64,000 bases of DNA from Terriglobia bacterium (lineage in GTDB: Bacteria > Acidobacteriota > Terriglobia > Bryobacterales > Bryobacteraceae): positions 410,950-474,949 of the forward strand of contig JAJPHN010000006.1 in the NCBI GenBank assembly GCA_021325235.1, in the 5' to 3' direction. Shown piece by piece: positions 52,132-60,833 of this stretch; position 1 is the first letter of the stretch; each line of letters begins with the position of its first letter. The notes under the pieces were generated by a model. The model was not told the DNA's origin, did no database searches, and saw only the letters and a list, made by a program, of their open reading frames with translations. A program made the position numbers and the translations under genes.

Positions 52132-52156
52132 GGATTAGTCAAGTATATTTATACCA
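52132..52156 (-). repeat. Right terminal inverted repeat of the IS1595-type element
   Basis: Read on the minus strand it starts GGTATAAATATACTT and continues GACTAATCCA, the mirror of the left end. Confidence 0.9.
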
Positions 52157-52164
52157 CTCGCACG
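52157..52164. repeat. Right copy of the 8-bp target site duplication
   Basis: ACTCGCAC directly abuts the right end of the element and lies in the last codons of the yjbQ remnant. Confidence 0.9.
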
Positions 52165-52320
52165 CTCGCTCCCCAACCACCTTCACCAGCACCCGCTTGC
52201 CCCGCCGTCCATCAATTCCCCATAGAATATCTGTTCCCACGCGCCGAAGTCGAGCTTGCCCCTGGTGATCGCCACCACCACTTCGCGTCCCATAATCTGA
52301 CGCTTGAGGTAATCGTCCGG
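52157..52320 (-). pseudogene. 3' fragment of a yjbQ-like gene, frameshifted
   Basis: The minus strand encodes [19 protein letters not shown] and [14 protein letters not shown], then after a one-base shift near 52210-52215 [15 protein letters not shown]. Together these are the C-terminal third of a YjbQ/UPF0047 (secondary thiamine-phosphate synthase-like) protein. Removing the IS element and one target copy joins the last codons to TTG ACA TAA at 49030-49038, restoring a natural stop. Its N-terminal piece is at 54119-54268, beyond the Fic gene. Confidence 0.75.
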
Positions 52321-52449
52321 GTCTCTTAGCCACAAGCACCGGAGCGTCGGTAAATACATCCGGACTACACACGGGTAATCCTCCGATCCAGATTCCACAG
52401 AAGGAGGGATGCACAAACGGATCCTAGGGCCCGAAGACAGCCGACCTAC

Positions 52450-53991
52450 CTAGCCGATCCCAAAGCAGGACTTCAGTACGTCTTCGAAAAAGAGTTCCGC
52501 GATTCTAGCTGGACTAGCTTCCGGAGCGCTGGTGATGCGGCTACCCTCTTGACGACGCACCATGAGGCCTTGTGCCTTATCTGTCCAGATCTCTCTGAGC
52601 CTTAACGACGGATCGTCTACGGGAGTCTCGATTCCGTCCCTAAACCAATTAAGTTGGAGAGGAATGACTTTCTCGCCGCGGTGAATCTCAAAATCTCGGT
52701 AGAACCGAAAGAAGAAGTGTTGAGATTCCTGATTCCGGCGAAACCTCAAAGAGAAGAACCAAGTTTGGGCGGCCCGCCCGCGTTCGCGCAACGTTAGATA
52801 TTTGCTTAAGTCGGGTACCGGATAAGGTTTGAAAGATATTTCGATGCTGTCTAACTCATCATCGAGAAGCTCGGCTCGACTCTGGAATTCAAGCTTTACA
52901 GTCTCAAAGGAGGAGAGCCAGATCCGGTACTCCCGTTCTTCGCGCCGTTGGGCCGACTCGGCTTCCTTCTCTCCAAGGCGATCAGCCCACAGCCGCATCC
53001 GCTCGGTTTCCTCCTTAACCCGCTTCATCTCGCGGAAAATGTCCAAAACGCGATCGAGTGTGAGATTTATCAGAGGGGAATATAGCCCGATATCTGCGAA
53101 AGAGAGAGCTTCGTAGTACCTCGGCCGATCTTCCCTCCGGATGTTAACGATCGGATAACCTACCCTCATCAGCAGGAAGTTCATCAGGAGTCTCGAAACG
53201 CGGCCATTTCCATCCAAGAATGGATGAATAGCAACGAGCTTGTGGTGCGCAATGCTAGCGAACGCTAACCGATCGAGGTCCTTTGGTCTGTTTATCCAGT
53301 TCAGCAGCGCTTCCATCAGGGCCGGCACTGCAAGAGGCTCGGGCGGTGTTAATTCGCTGCCGCTAATGACAACGCCAGCTCTTCTATAAGCCCCCGGATC
53401 TGCTTCGCTTTTGTTACAAACGGTTAAACGATGCAACTCCCGCACATCGACCTCCCGCAGGATCGTTTCAGGTTGCGCACATTCTTCGAGGAAGTTGAAT
53501 GCGGCTGCTAGATCCTTAACCTCCAACTGATCGGCGAGCGGCTTGTCATTCAGCTGAATACCCTCCGATAACACGACCTCGGTCTCTCTAAGCGTAAGCC
53601 GATTGCCCTCAATTCCGGTGCTGTGAAAGATGTGCTGAAGCCTAAAGTATTCAGACAGCTTCTTTGTCACTATCGGCTCAAGCGGGCCTCCTTGACGGAA
53701 AGCAGAGATCTCTTCGGCCAAAGAGCGCAATCGTGCAGCGGTATCGGGTTCCAAATCTAATTCGGCTTCTTGATCCGGAAAGAACTCCCAAATGGTGTTC
53801 GCATCAGAAACCCGATCGAGCTCCATGTTTCGCCCGAATGAGTCCCTGATACGCTGTGCTGCTTCATGTTCTATCGACGTTGAAGCGGTTACCCAGCCTT
53901 TCGTCCCATTTCGTCGAAGCAGTTCTATGACAAATGAGGGCTCAACTTCTAGCTCGCGCGCCAACTCACTGACCTGGATAGGGGCACTCAC
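52450..53991 (-). CDS. Fic-domain protein with an IF2_N-like N-terminal domain
   Basis: A 513-residue protein. Residues ~5-50 ([20 protein letters not shown]) resemble the IF2_N module of translation factor IF-2. A class II inhibitory helix motif S-x3-E-G is at 124-129 (STGIEGN), and the complete Fic active site [12 protein letters not shown] is at 256-267 with the catalytic His256, so AMP transfer (or another nucleotidyl transfer) to a target hydroxyl is expected, held in check by the helix. A charged coiled-coil-like stretch (~320-365) leads to an unknown C-terminal domain (370-513). It separates the two halves of yjbQ. Confidence 0.88.
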   Translation of the reverse strand: MSAPIQVSELARELEVEPSFVIELLRRNGTKGWVTASTSIEHEAAQRIRDSFGRNMELDRVSDANTIWEFFPDQEAELDLEPDTAARLRSLAEEISAFRQGGPLEPIVTKKLSEYFRLQHIFHSTGIEGNRLTLRETEVVLSEGIQLNDKPLADQLEVKDLAAAFNFLEECAQPETILREVDVRELHRLTVCNKSEADPGAYRRAGVVISGSELTPPEPLAVPALMEALLNWINRPKDLDRLAFASIAHHKLVAIHPFLDGNGRVSRLLMNFLLMRVGYPIVNIRREDRPRYYEALSFADIGLYSPLINLTLDRVLDIFREMKRVKEETERMRLWADRLGEKEAESAQRREEREYRIWLSSFETVKLEFQSRAELLDDELDSIEISFKPYPVPDLSKYLTLRERGRAAQTWFFSLRFRRNQESQHFFFRFYRDFEIHRGEKVIPLQLNWFRDGIETPVDDPSLRLREIWTDKAQGLMVRRQEGSRITSAPEASPARIAELFFEDVLKSCFGIG

Positions 53992-54118
53992 AATTAGACC
54001 TCTCTTGAAGCCAATGTAGCGTGTGCAGAGCCGAGAGAGTGCTCTGGCGCAACGAGCTTAGGGGGAAACGAATGTACGAGCCGCATAAATCGCGAGATAC
54101 GGCCCAGTATTTACCAAC

Positions 54119-54268
54119 CTCTGAAGCTGTGATGTGCATCGCGTTCGCCAGCACCAGTCCTTGGCGAACTCCGCTTTCGGAAAGGCATTCCTCCCCGTGA
54201 CGTGTGATGTTGACGAACACATCGTAGCCTCGGTTCAATGTCGTCTGTCTCCCGGACTCCTCAACCAC
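54119..54268 (-). pseudogene. 5' fragment of a yjbQ-like gene
   Basis: From a GTG at 54268 the frame encodes [20 protein letters not shown] and [17 protein letters not shown], the N-terminal part of a YjbQ-like protein. After MHITAS the similarity stops and the frame continues into the upstream region of the Fic gene. About 50 middle residues of the family are missing between this piece and the 3' piece. It follows the LmbE gene stop by four bases. The junction is at roughly 54119. Confidence 0.7.
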
Positions 54269-54272
54269 TCCC

Positions 54273-55613
54273 TTATTCCGGCATAGCTCCCGAATTCAGC
54301 TGAACCCGCATCTCGATTTCGCCGAGATCGCCGCCGCCGGTTCTCTGCCCCTTAATTCGCAGCATCTGCCAGCCGGAAGTCTCGCTTGCGCTCGTCTTCA
54401 CTTCAAACGGCACGCTGACAGTCTGTCCCGAAGGCACGGCGATGCTCGACGGCAGCTTCCGCCGAAAACTCCAGCCCGCGGGCAAATCCACCGAAAGCTC
54501 GGCCGTGATGGCCTCCGGTCCCGGATTCACGATCGCTACCGGAATCACGAACGGGCTGGCGTACTTGGCCAGGATCTCCGGCCCCAGCAGCGCCGCCAGA
54601 TGCTCCAGTCCGTGCGCCTGCCAGAACTCACGATAGAAGAGCCATGGACCGCCCAGTTCAATATGCGCGCGCGTGGCTGGTTTCTGGCTGTAGCCCGGTG
54701 CGGGCCGGTACGCGATACCTTCCTGCTTCACACCAGCAAACAAATCATCGCTCACGCTGGAAGACACGTACGATTTTCCGAAAATGAATCGCACCGGCTG
54801 CTCAAACGCATGCAGATCGCCCTTCGCCAGAGCAGCCCGCGCGTCCTGTCCGGTATCGCCCTGCGTCAGATGATAGGCGCATTCCTCGGCCGCAAGCTTC
54901 GCCTGCCTGTGCCCGGGCGTGTAGGCGGGTCCTTTGCCTTCTACAAAGTCGGTGTGAGCCGCGTCGGTGACGAAATACAACTTCTGCGGCTGCCACGGCC
55001 TGAGCCCCTCGGTGAGGTTGTAGATATCCTCGCGATTGCGCGGCGTGGCGAGTTGCTCGCCGAAAGCGGTCGGATCTCCGGCCATGTCGAAGGCCTCGGT
55101 CGCAATCACGCCAGCCGCCTGATGATCGCCATGATTTTCGCCCGCCACCCAGTCCGGCAGCCAGGTCACAATCACGGCGGGCCGCGTCAGCCGCACCAGC
55201 CGAACCAGCCGTCCCAGAGAATCGCCATGATTCCACGTTTCGAGCGAATCGAGCACGTCCTGGCCGGGCGTATCGAGTCCGTTCAGAAACCAGACATCCT
55301 GAATACCGAAATGCGCCAGCGCTTTGCGCGCTTCGATCTCGCGCACCGCACCGAGTGCAGCGGCCTGCTCCTGGCCTTCGGCATTTCCGCCGCCATTGCC
55401 GCGCGTGCCAAAGACGACCGCCACGCGCTTCTTCTCGTCGAAAACAGCATGGGCCAGATACGAGCCGAGCTCCGTCTCATCATCCGGATGAGCAACCACC
55501 ACCAGCAGATCCACCTTAAAGCGCGCATCGGGAGCCGGTGCGGTGAAACTATCGGCGTGCAGCAACACCGCCGCGGACGAAGTAAACAAAAGAGCCAGGA
55601 AACGTTTCAGCAT
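54273..55613 (-). CDS. PIG-L/LmbE-family deacetylase, exported
   Basis: A 446-residue protein with a signal peptide ([20 protein letters not shown]). The zinc-binding AHPDDE motif is at about residue 41 and a second His block in [11 protein letters not shown]. This family removes N-acetyl groups from GlcNAc-type substrates. The C-terminal ~90 residues ([20 protein letters not shown]) form an Ig-like NEW3-type domain, so the enzyme may act on surface glycans. Ancestrally it was probably followed by yjbQ. Confidence 0.87.
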   Translation of the reverse strand: MLKRFLALLFTSSAAVLLHADSFTAPAPDARFKVDLLVVVAHPDDETELGSYLAHAVFDEKKRVAVVFGTRGNGGGNAEGQEQAAALGAVREIEARKALAHFGIQDVWFLNGLDTPGQDVLDSLETWNHGDSLGRLVRLVRLTRPAVIVTWLPDWVAGENHGDHQAAGVIATEAFDMAGDPTAFGEQLATPRNREDIYNLTEGLRPWQPQKLYFVTDAAHTDFVEGKGPAYTPGHRQAKLAAEECAYHLTQGDTGQDARAALAKGDLHAFEQPVRFIFGKSYVSSSVSDDLFAGVKQEGIAYRPAPGYSQKPATRAHIELGGPWLFYREFWQAHGLEHLAALLGPEILAKYASPFVIPVAIVNPGPEAITAELSVDLPAGWSFRRKLPSSIAVPSGQTVSVPFEVKTSASETSGWQMLRIKGQRTGGGDLGEIEMRVQLNSGAMPE

Positions 55614-55645
55614 GGCGCGAGACCCTGATTATAGCCGCGCCTCGC

Positions 55646-57238
55646 TCAGTGAGCGGCGCCGAGCGGCTGTTCCCCACCCCGGCGCGGCGGCCGCCGCATG
55701 ATGAACGGCAGCGGCACCAGGCACAGCACAATCGTGCTCATCACCCAGAAACTGTTCTTGAAACTGAGCGCGCTCGCCTGCGCCTGCACCGTCTGATAAA
55801 TCATCGCCATGGCTTTGTGAGTAGCCGTCACCGCGTCGCTGCCCTGCGAAATAAACATGCTCTCCAGGCTGCGCAGCATCTGCTGAAAGTTCGGGCTGCC
55901 GTAATTCGTGTGCGCGGCAAAGGCCTGCTGGTGCGTCTGGTTCTGGCGCGCCAGAAACGTCGTCAACAACGAAGTGCCGATCGCTCCACCCATATTGCGC
56001 GCAAAATTCGACATGCCGGAAACCTGGTTGTTCTTCTCGCGCGGCACACCGATGTAGTTCAGCGTGCTGATGGGAACGAAGATGAACGGTAGCGGCAGCA
56101 CCTGTATCACCCGCAGCAGCACAATCGTGCGGAAATCGATGCCCGGATAGATCGTGGTCATCAGATGCAGCGTCAGCGACGTGCTGAAAAAGCCGAACGC
56201 CACCAGCAGCCGCGGGTCGAGCTTGGTTGCGGTCAGCCGTCCCGCGATCGGCATCACGAACATCAGTGCAAGTCCGCCCGGAGAAAGCGCCATCCCCGCG
56301 CGTTCTGCCGTATAACCCAGACTGCTCTGCAAAAACTCCGGAATCAGCACGGTCGAGCCGAAGAGCACAATTCCAAGCGCGAACGAGAAGAACACCGCCG
56401 TGCCGAAATTGCGGTTCTTCAGCAGGCGCACATCCACAATCGGGTTTTCGTGATACCACTCCCAGAGCACAAAGCCCACCAGCACCGGAATCGCAATGCA
56501 GAACATGCTTGTGATGAGCGGCGAAGCGAACCAGTCCTTCTCCTGGCCTTTATCCATGACGATCTGAAAACATCCCACGCCGAGGACAATCAGCGCCAGG
56601 CCGATGTAGTCGATCTTGATGCTTGAGCCGCGCTCCTCTTTGAGCCATGGCGGATCTTCGACCAGGCGGCTGGTCAGAAAAAGCGAAAGAATTCCCACCG
56701 GCAGATTGATGAAAAAGATCCAGTGCCAGCTGTAGTTGTCCGTAATCCAGCCGCCCAGTGTAGGACCAATCGCGGGCGCGGCCACCACCGCCATGCCGTA
56801 GAACGCAAATGCCATTCCGCGCTTTTCGATCGGAAAGGTATCAGCCAGAATGGCCTGTTCGGAAGGCTGCAATCCGCCGCCGCCCGCACCCTGCAGCACG
56901 CGCGCAAGGATCAGCATCGGTAGGCTGGTGGCAAATCCGCACAGCACCGAGCAGACCGTAAACAGCGTCACGCACAACATGTAGAAGCGCTTTCGGCCGA
57001 TCACGGTCGAAAGCCAGCCGGAAATCGGCAGCACAATAGCGCTCGAAACCAGGTAGCTGGTCAGCACCCAGGTCGCTTCTTCATAAGTCGCCCCGAGCGA
57101 GCCGGCGATGTGCGGCAGCGCCACGTTGGCGATGGAGGAATCGAGCACCTCCATGAAGGTCGCCAGCGTTACCGTGAGCGCAATGATCCACGGATTGTGC
57201 CGCGGCTTCCAGTTGGCGTGCGAAACAGGCCCGGGCAC
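55646..57238 (-). CDS. emrB: DHA2-family MFS efflux transporter (EmrB-like)
   Basis: A 530-residue transporter with 14 membrane segments. TFMEVLDSSIANVALPHIAG near residue 20 is the DHA2 motif D1, and LARVLQGAGGGGLQPSEQ is motif C-like. The GTG start at 57238 is four bases after the emrA stop and preceded by AAGGA; further upstream the frame is the shadow of emrA. It exports hydrophobic compounds with proton counterflow, working with EmrA and TolC-like subunits encoded upstream. Confidence 0.9.
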   Translation of the reverse strand: MPGPVSHANWKPRHNPWIIALTVTLATFMEVLDSSIANVALPHIAGSLGATYEEATWVLTSYLVSSAIVLPISGWLSTVIGRKRFYMLCVTLFTVCSVLCGFATSLPMLILARVLQGAGGGGLQPSEQAILADTFPIEKRGMAFAFYGMAVVAAPAIGPTLGGWITDNYSWHWIFFINLPVGILSLFLTSRLVEDPPWLKEERGSSIKIDYIGLALIVLGVGCFQIVMDKGQEKDWFASPLITSMFCIAIPVLVGFVLWEWYHENPIVDVRLLKNRNFGTAVFFSFALGIVLFGSTVLIPEFLQSSLGYTAERAGMALSPGGLALMFVMPIAGRLTATKLDPRLLVAFGFFSTSLTLHLMTTIYPGIDFRTIVLLRVIQVLPLPFIFVPISTLNYIGVPREKNNQVSGMSNFARNMGGAIGTSLLTTFLARQNQTHQQAFAAHTNYGSPNFQQMLRSLESMFISQGSDAVTATHKAMAMIYQTVQAQASALSFKNSFWVMSTIVLCLVPLPFIMRRPPRRGGEQPLGAAH

Positions 57239-57242
57239 TCGG

Positions 57243-58559
57243 TTACTGTTCCTTCCGCGCGTTTTCGTTCTGCTGAGTTGTTCCTGAATCGTCGATGCGC
57301 ACTTCCGGTTCCACCGACATGCCCGGGCGCAGCCGATCCAGCCCGTCCTGGTTCGGCTTGAAGCGTATTCGAACCGGAATGCGCTGCACAACTTTCACAA
57401 AATTGCCGGTAGCGTTCTCGGGCGGCAGAACGCTCGCCACGGCGCCCGTCGAGCCGCCGATATTTTCCACGTAGCCATTGAAGTCGCGCTTGAGCGCATC
57501 CACATGGATCGTCGCTGCCTGCCCCGGACGAACACTGCGCAGCTGCGTCTCCTTAAAATTCGCAGTCACCCACAGATCGCCGATCTGCGCGATCTGCAGC
57601 AGTTGCTGGCCGGCCGAAATATGCGCTCCCACCTCCGCCGAACGGCGCATCACGATGCCCGCCACCGGCGCCACGATCTTCGTATAACTCAGCTTCAGCC
57701 GCGCCTGCTCCACCTGTGCCTGCGCGCTTTGCGCACTGGCGCGTTCCGAAGCCACATTCGCCTTCCGGATCGCCAGCTGGCGCGGCGCATTGTGCTGATA
57801 TTGAGCCAGCCGGTCGCGCGCCTGAGCCAGTTGTGCCCGCCGGCCCTCGACCGTCTTCTCTGCACCTTGAAGCGCCGCCTGATTAGCCGCCACCGTCGCC
57901 GCCTGCGCTTTGGCCGTAGCTGCTACCTGATCGTATTCCTGCTCCGATACCTCTTCTTTCGCGATCAACACCTTGTAACGCGCCAGATCGGCCTGCGCCC
58001 GGGCATTATTCGCCTCCGACTCGGCCAGTTTCGCGGCCGCCGAATCCCGGTCCTGTTCCGCAGCCGCGAGCGACGCTTCCGCATTCGCAACATCCGCCGA
58101 AGAAGTGGAAATGTTGGTCGTGTTTTCGATCTCGGTAATCGGAATGTTCGGCTGCTGCGCAATCACCATACTCTGCGCCTGTGTCAGCTGCGCCAGCGCC
58201 TGATCGAGCGAAACCTGCAGATCGCGCGGATCGAGGTCCACCAGCGGATCCCCCGCTTTCACCATCTGGTTATCCTCGACGTACACCTTGAGAATCGTGC
58301 CGTCCACGCGCGAGCTCACCGGATTCAGGTGCGCATCCACCTGCGCATCGTCGGTCGACTCGAACTGCCGCGCATGCAGCCACCACAGGAACCCTGCGGC
58401 CGCCAGCACCAGCAGCACCGAGAAAAAGATCAGAAACGCTTTCCGCCTGGCCCGCGGAGTTCCGTTTTTCGGCTCCTTTACTGGTTGCGCCGCACCCGTC
58501 TGCGCCCCAGCTTTGGGACTTCCCTGCACCGGTTGCTCGGTTTCCTGTTCGGTGGTCAT
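57243..58559 (-). CDS. emrA: HlyD/EmrA-family membrane fusion protein
   Basis: A 438-residue adaptor from the ATG at 58559. One membrane helix at about residues 42-62, then the HlyD biotinyl-lipoyl halves: SRVDGTILKVYVEDNQMVKAG near residue 85 in outline and the second half APVAGIVMRRSAEVGAHIS near residue 300, with a long coiled coil between (110-280). It bridges inner-membrane pump and outer-membrane channel. Its ATG overlaps the TGA of the tolC-like gene (TGATG). Confidence 0.9.
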   Translation of the reverse strand: MTTEQETEQPVQGSPKAGAQTGAAQPVKEPKNGTPRARRKAFLIFFSVLLVLAAAGFLWWLHARQFESTDDAQVDAHLNPVSSRVDGTILKVYVEDNQMVKAGDPLVDLDPRDLQVSLDQALAQLTQAQSMVIAQQPNIPITEIENTTNISTSSADVANAEASLAAAEQDRDSAAAKLAESEANNARAQADLARYKVLIAKEEVSEQEYDQVAATAKAQAATVAANQAALQGAEKTVEGRRAQLAQARDRLAQYQHNAPRQLAIRKANVASERASAQSAQAQVEQARLKLSYTKIVAPVAGIVMRRSAEVGAHISAGQQLLQIAQIGDLWVTANFKETQLRSVRPGQAATIHVDALKRDFNGYVENIGGSTGAVASVLPPENATGNFVKVVQRIPVRIRFKPNQDGLDRLRPGMSVEPEVRIDDSGTTQQNENARKEQ

Positions 58560-60124
58560 CAACGCTTCTCCTTCAATAAGTCGGGTAAATCCGCTTCTGC
58601 CTGTCCGGTCGCGCGCGCCAGGCTCAGCCGGGCCAGATCGAACGAAAACAGGCTCGAAATATAGTCGCTTTCCGCTCCGGCCACCTGCTCCTGAGCTTGC
58701 ACGACTTCCACCGTGGTGGCAACTCCCGCCGCAAAGCGGTCGCGCGCTTCATTCAATGTCTCATTGGCATAGGCGCGATTCGACTCCGCCAGCTTCACCT
58801 GTCCCGCGGCTGTTTCGAGTTCGATCAGCGCATTTCGAACATCTTCCTCGACGCGCGCACGCTGGTCGGCCAGCTCTGCCTTCCGCTGTTGCACCGTGGC
58901 CTCGGCTTCCTCGATATCGCCCTTGATCCGCCCGCCCTGCCAGATCGGCACATTGATTGCTCCGGTCACAGCAAACACGCCGTGCGCACTGGTGGGCGTC
59001 GGGCCAAGCGCGCCGTAATAGCCGTTGATCGAGGCTGATGGATAACGCTCGGCGTGCGCTGCTGCAAGTGCGAGTTCCGCCGCATGCAGCTGAGCTTCGG
59101 CCGCGCGCAGATCAGCCCTCCCCTGCTCTGCCTGGGCAATCGCGGCCTGCGTCTCGGGAATCGCCGTTTCCTGATAGCGAAGCGGTTCGGCAAGCACAAT
59201 CTCGCGATCGAGCGGCACCCCGATCACCCGCGCCAGCGCGATCTTCTGCTTGCGCAGATCCGCCTCGAGCGAGCTAAGCCGCTGCTGCTCGGTCTGCAGC
59301 TCCACGCGCGAACGCACCACGTCGATCCTGGCGTTCGTCCCCGCCTCTTTTCGCGTCACCGCCTGGTTATAAATCGCCTGTGCATTCGCCACCTGAGCCC
59401 GCTGCGAATCCACCCGGGCGGCCGCTGCCAGCGTCTGTAAATAAGAGCCGCCCACCGCCAGCACCACCAGCTCTCGCGCGTCTTTGGCCGACAGATTGGC
59501 CGCCCGCTCAGTTTCTTTCGAAGCCTTCCAGTTGCGCCTTTCGACCGCATCGAAAACCGTCTGGTTCAGCGACCCCTGCAGCGACGAGTATTCAAACGGC
59601 CCCACCACGGAAGGAATCGACAGCGGAAAACCCGGCGGAACTTTGAACTGAAACCCGTATGCCGCGAGATTCACCTGCGTCACTGTCTCACTCGCATTGG
59701 CGGAGATATTCGGCAGCAGCGCGCTCAACGCCTGCAGCCGTCCGGCACGCGCCGCGCGCGCTTCGTTACCCGCCGACACCGTTCCCAGGTTCGCCGCCAG
59801 CCCCAGCTTCAGCGCATCGGAAAGCGTGAGCGTGATCGGCCCGGTCCCGCTCTGTGCCGCCGGTACGCTGCCCGCGAAATTGCCGCCGATCTGCACCGAG
59901 CTGCTCACGGTCGCCACACCGCTGCCCGGCCCCGGCGTTTGCTGCGCCTGGACCGCGCCCGTACTGGCCTGCCTTCCCGAAGCCGGCAGCGGTGTGGCCC
60001 GGCTCGAAGCTCCCGAGCCTCCACCCGTCCCCGGCATCTGGGCCTCAAGGGATACGGCTGCGGCGGCCAGCAGTGTGAGCCGGATTGCAACGGCCAGTTT
60101 GCGCTTGCGGTGGTTCACATACAT
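58559..60124 (-). CDS. TolC-family outer membrane efflux protein
   Basis: A 521-residue protein with a signal peptide (about residues 1-30) and a Gly/Ser/Pro-rich linker of ~60 residues before the outer-membrane efflux domain. Repeated helical blocks are typical: LTLSDALKLGLAAN, VANAQAIYNQAV, VRSRVELQTEQQRL and NRAYANETLNEARDRFAAGV. It forms the trimeric outer-membrane tunnel for the EmrAB-like pump. The ATG at 60124 was chosen over upstream in-frame sequence that overlaps the promoter region. Confidence 0.9.
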   Translation of the reverse strand: MYVNHRKRKLAVAIRLTLLAAAAVSLEAQMPGTGGGSGASSRATPLPASGRQASTGAVQAQQTPGPGSGVATVSSSVQIGGNFAGSVPAAQSGTGPITLTLSDALKLGLAANLGTVSAGNEARAARAGRLQALSALLPNISANASETVTQVNLAAYGFQFKVPPGFPLSIPSVVGPFEYSSLQGSLNQTVFDAVERRNWKASKETERAANLSAKDARELVVLAVGGSYLQTLAAAARVDSQRAQVANAQAIYNQAVTRKEAGTNARIDVVRSRVELQTEQQRLSSLEADLRKQKIALARVIGVPLDREIVLAEPLRYQETAIPETQAAIAQAEQGRADLRAAEAQLHAAELALAAAHAERYPSASINGYYGALGPTPTSAHGVFAVTGAINVPIWQGGRIKGDIEEAEATVQQRKAELADQRARVEEDVRNALIELETAAGQVKLAESNRAYANETLNEARDRFAAGVATTVEVVQAQEQVAGAESDYISSLFSFDLARLSLARATGQAEADLPDLLKEKR

Positions 60125-60140
60125 AGATGTAGCATATTGC

Positions 60141-60159
60141 ATACACGCGTGTATATAAT
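60141..60159. promoter_or_regulatory. Palindromic operator and -10 box between tolC and tetR
   Basis: ATACACGCGTGTAT (60141-60154) is a perfect 14-base palindrome in the 48-base divergent gap. A consensus TATAAT at 60154-60159 for tetR abuts it, so TetR binding here would repress its own gene and, divergently, the tolC operon. Binding is inferred from position. Confidence 0.6.
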
Positions 60160-60172
60160 TAAGGCAGGCAAA

Positions 60173-60796
60173 ATGCCGCGTAGTACCAAAAATAAACATC
60201 AAGAAAAAAGCGAGGCCACCCGCCGCAAGCTGTTTGCCGCCGCTCTGCGCGTCTTTTTGCGCGACGGCTTCGAGGCCGCCCGCATCGAAGACATCGCCGC
60301 CGAAGCAGGCTTCACACGCGGCGCCTTCTACGCCCACTTCCCCTCAAAAGAAGATCTGTTCTTTGCTCTGGTCGAACAGGAAATGCAAAAGCATCTCACC
60401 AGACTTCGTACCGAACTCGAGAATTGCACGGACGAGGCGTCTCGTCTCCTGGCGTTCCGCAATCATTACGCCACGCGCAGCCCGCTCCGGGCCTGGTCCA
60501 TTCTCATCCTCGAATTCAAACTGTACGCCATCCGCCATCCGCGCATCCGTGCCCAGCTGGTGCGCTCCTACCGCAGCATTCGAGAGAAACTGAAAGTCGA
60601 ATCGCTTTGGCAAAGCGCCTTTTGCGGGGTCAAGGGCGATAGCGGCGAGAAGGAACTCCTGCATGCGGCGCTGAACGGTCTCGTCCTCCAGCGCGCCTAC
60701 GATCCGTCCAGTATCAGCGCAGCGCAAATGGCTTCCCTTCTCGGCAGTTTGTTCGATTGCATAGTCGGCTCGAAACTACCCCAGCCCAAGCCGTAA
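60173..60796 (+). CDS. TetR-family transcriptional regulator
   Basis: A 207-residue regulator with the TetR helix-turn-helix at residues ~15-60 (RRKLFAAALRVFLRDGFEAA, then AGFTRGAFYAHFPSKEDLF). The ligand-binding part is not assignable. The ATG at 60173 is preceded by AAGGCAGG. Divergent transcription from the tolC-emrA-emrB operon makes it that operon's likely repressor, released by an exported compound. Confidence 0.9.
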   Translation: MPRSTKNKHQEKSEATRRKLFAAALRVFLRDGFEAARIEDIAAEAGFTRGAFYAHFPSKEDLFFALVEQEMQKHLTRLRTELENCTDEASRLLAFRNHYATRSPLRAWSILILEFKLYAIRHPRIRAQLVRSYRSIREKLKVESLWQSAFCGVKGDSGEKELLHAALNGLVLQRAYDPSSISAAQMASLLGSLFDCIVGSKLPQPKP

Positions 60797-60833
60797 AACC
60801 AAGCCCCGCTGCCATACTGAGAGCAAAGCTCCT

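Larger units (their letters stand above)
49046..52156. mobile_element. Complete IS1595-family element with passenger genes
   Basis: The 3.1-kb unit is bounded by 25-base terminal inverted repeats (49046-49070 and 52132-52156) that agree at 23 positions, sharing the core GTATAAATATACTT and ACTAATCCA, and flanked by the 8-base direct repeat ACTCGCAC (49038-49045 and 52157-52164). Eight bases is the target duplication size known for IS1595. It carries the transposase on the minus strand and three passenger ORFs on the plus strand. The DNA is visibly more AT-rich than the surroundings. IS1595 elements with passenger genes are known in general; these passengers I do not recognise. Confidence 0.92.

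Noticed and set aside
49046..54268. A single large transposon including the Fic gene
   Set aside because: The terminal repeats and target duplication enclose only 49046-52156; the Fic gene lies outside and no second pair of ends was found.
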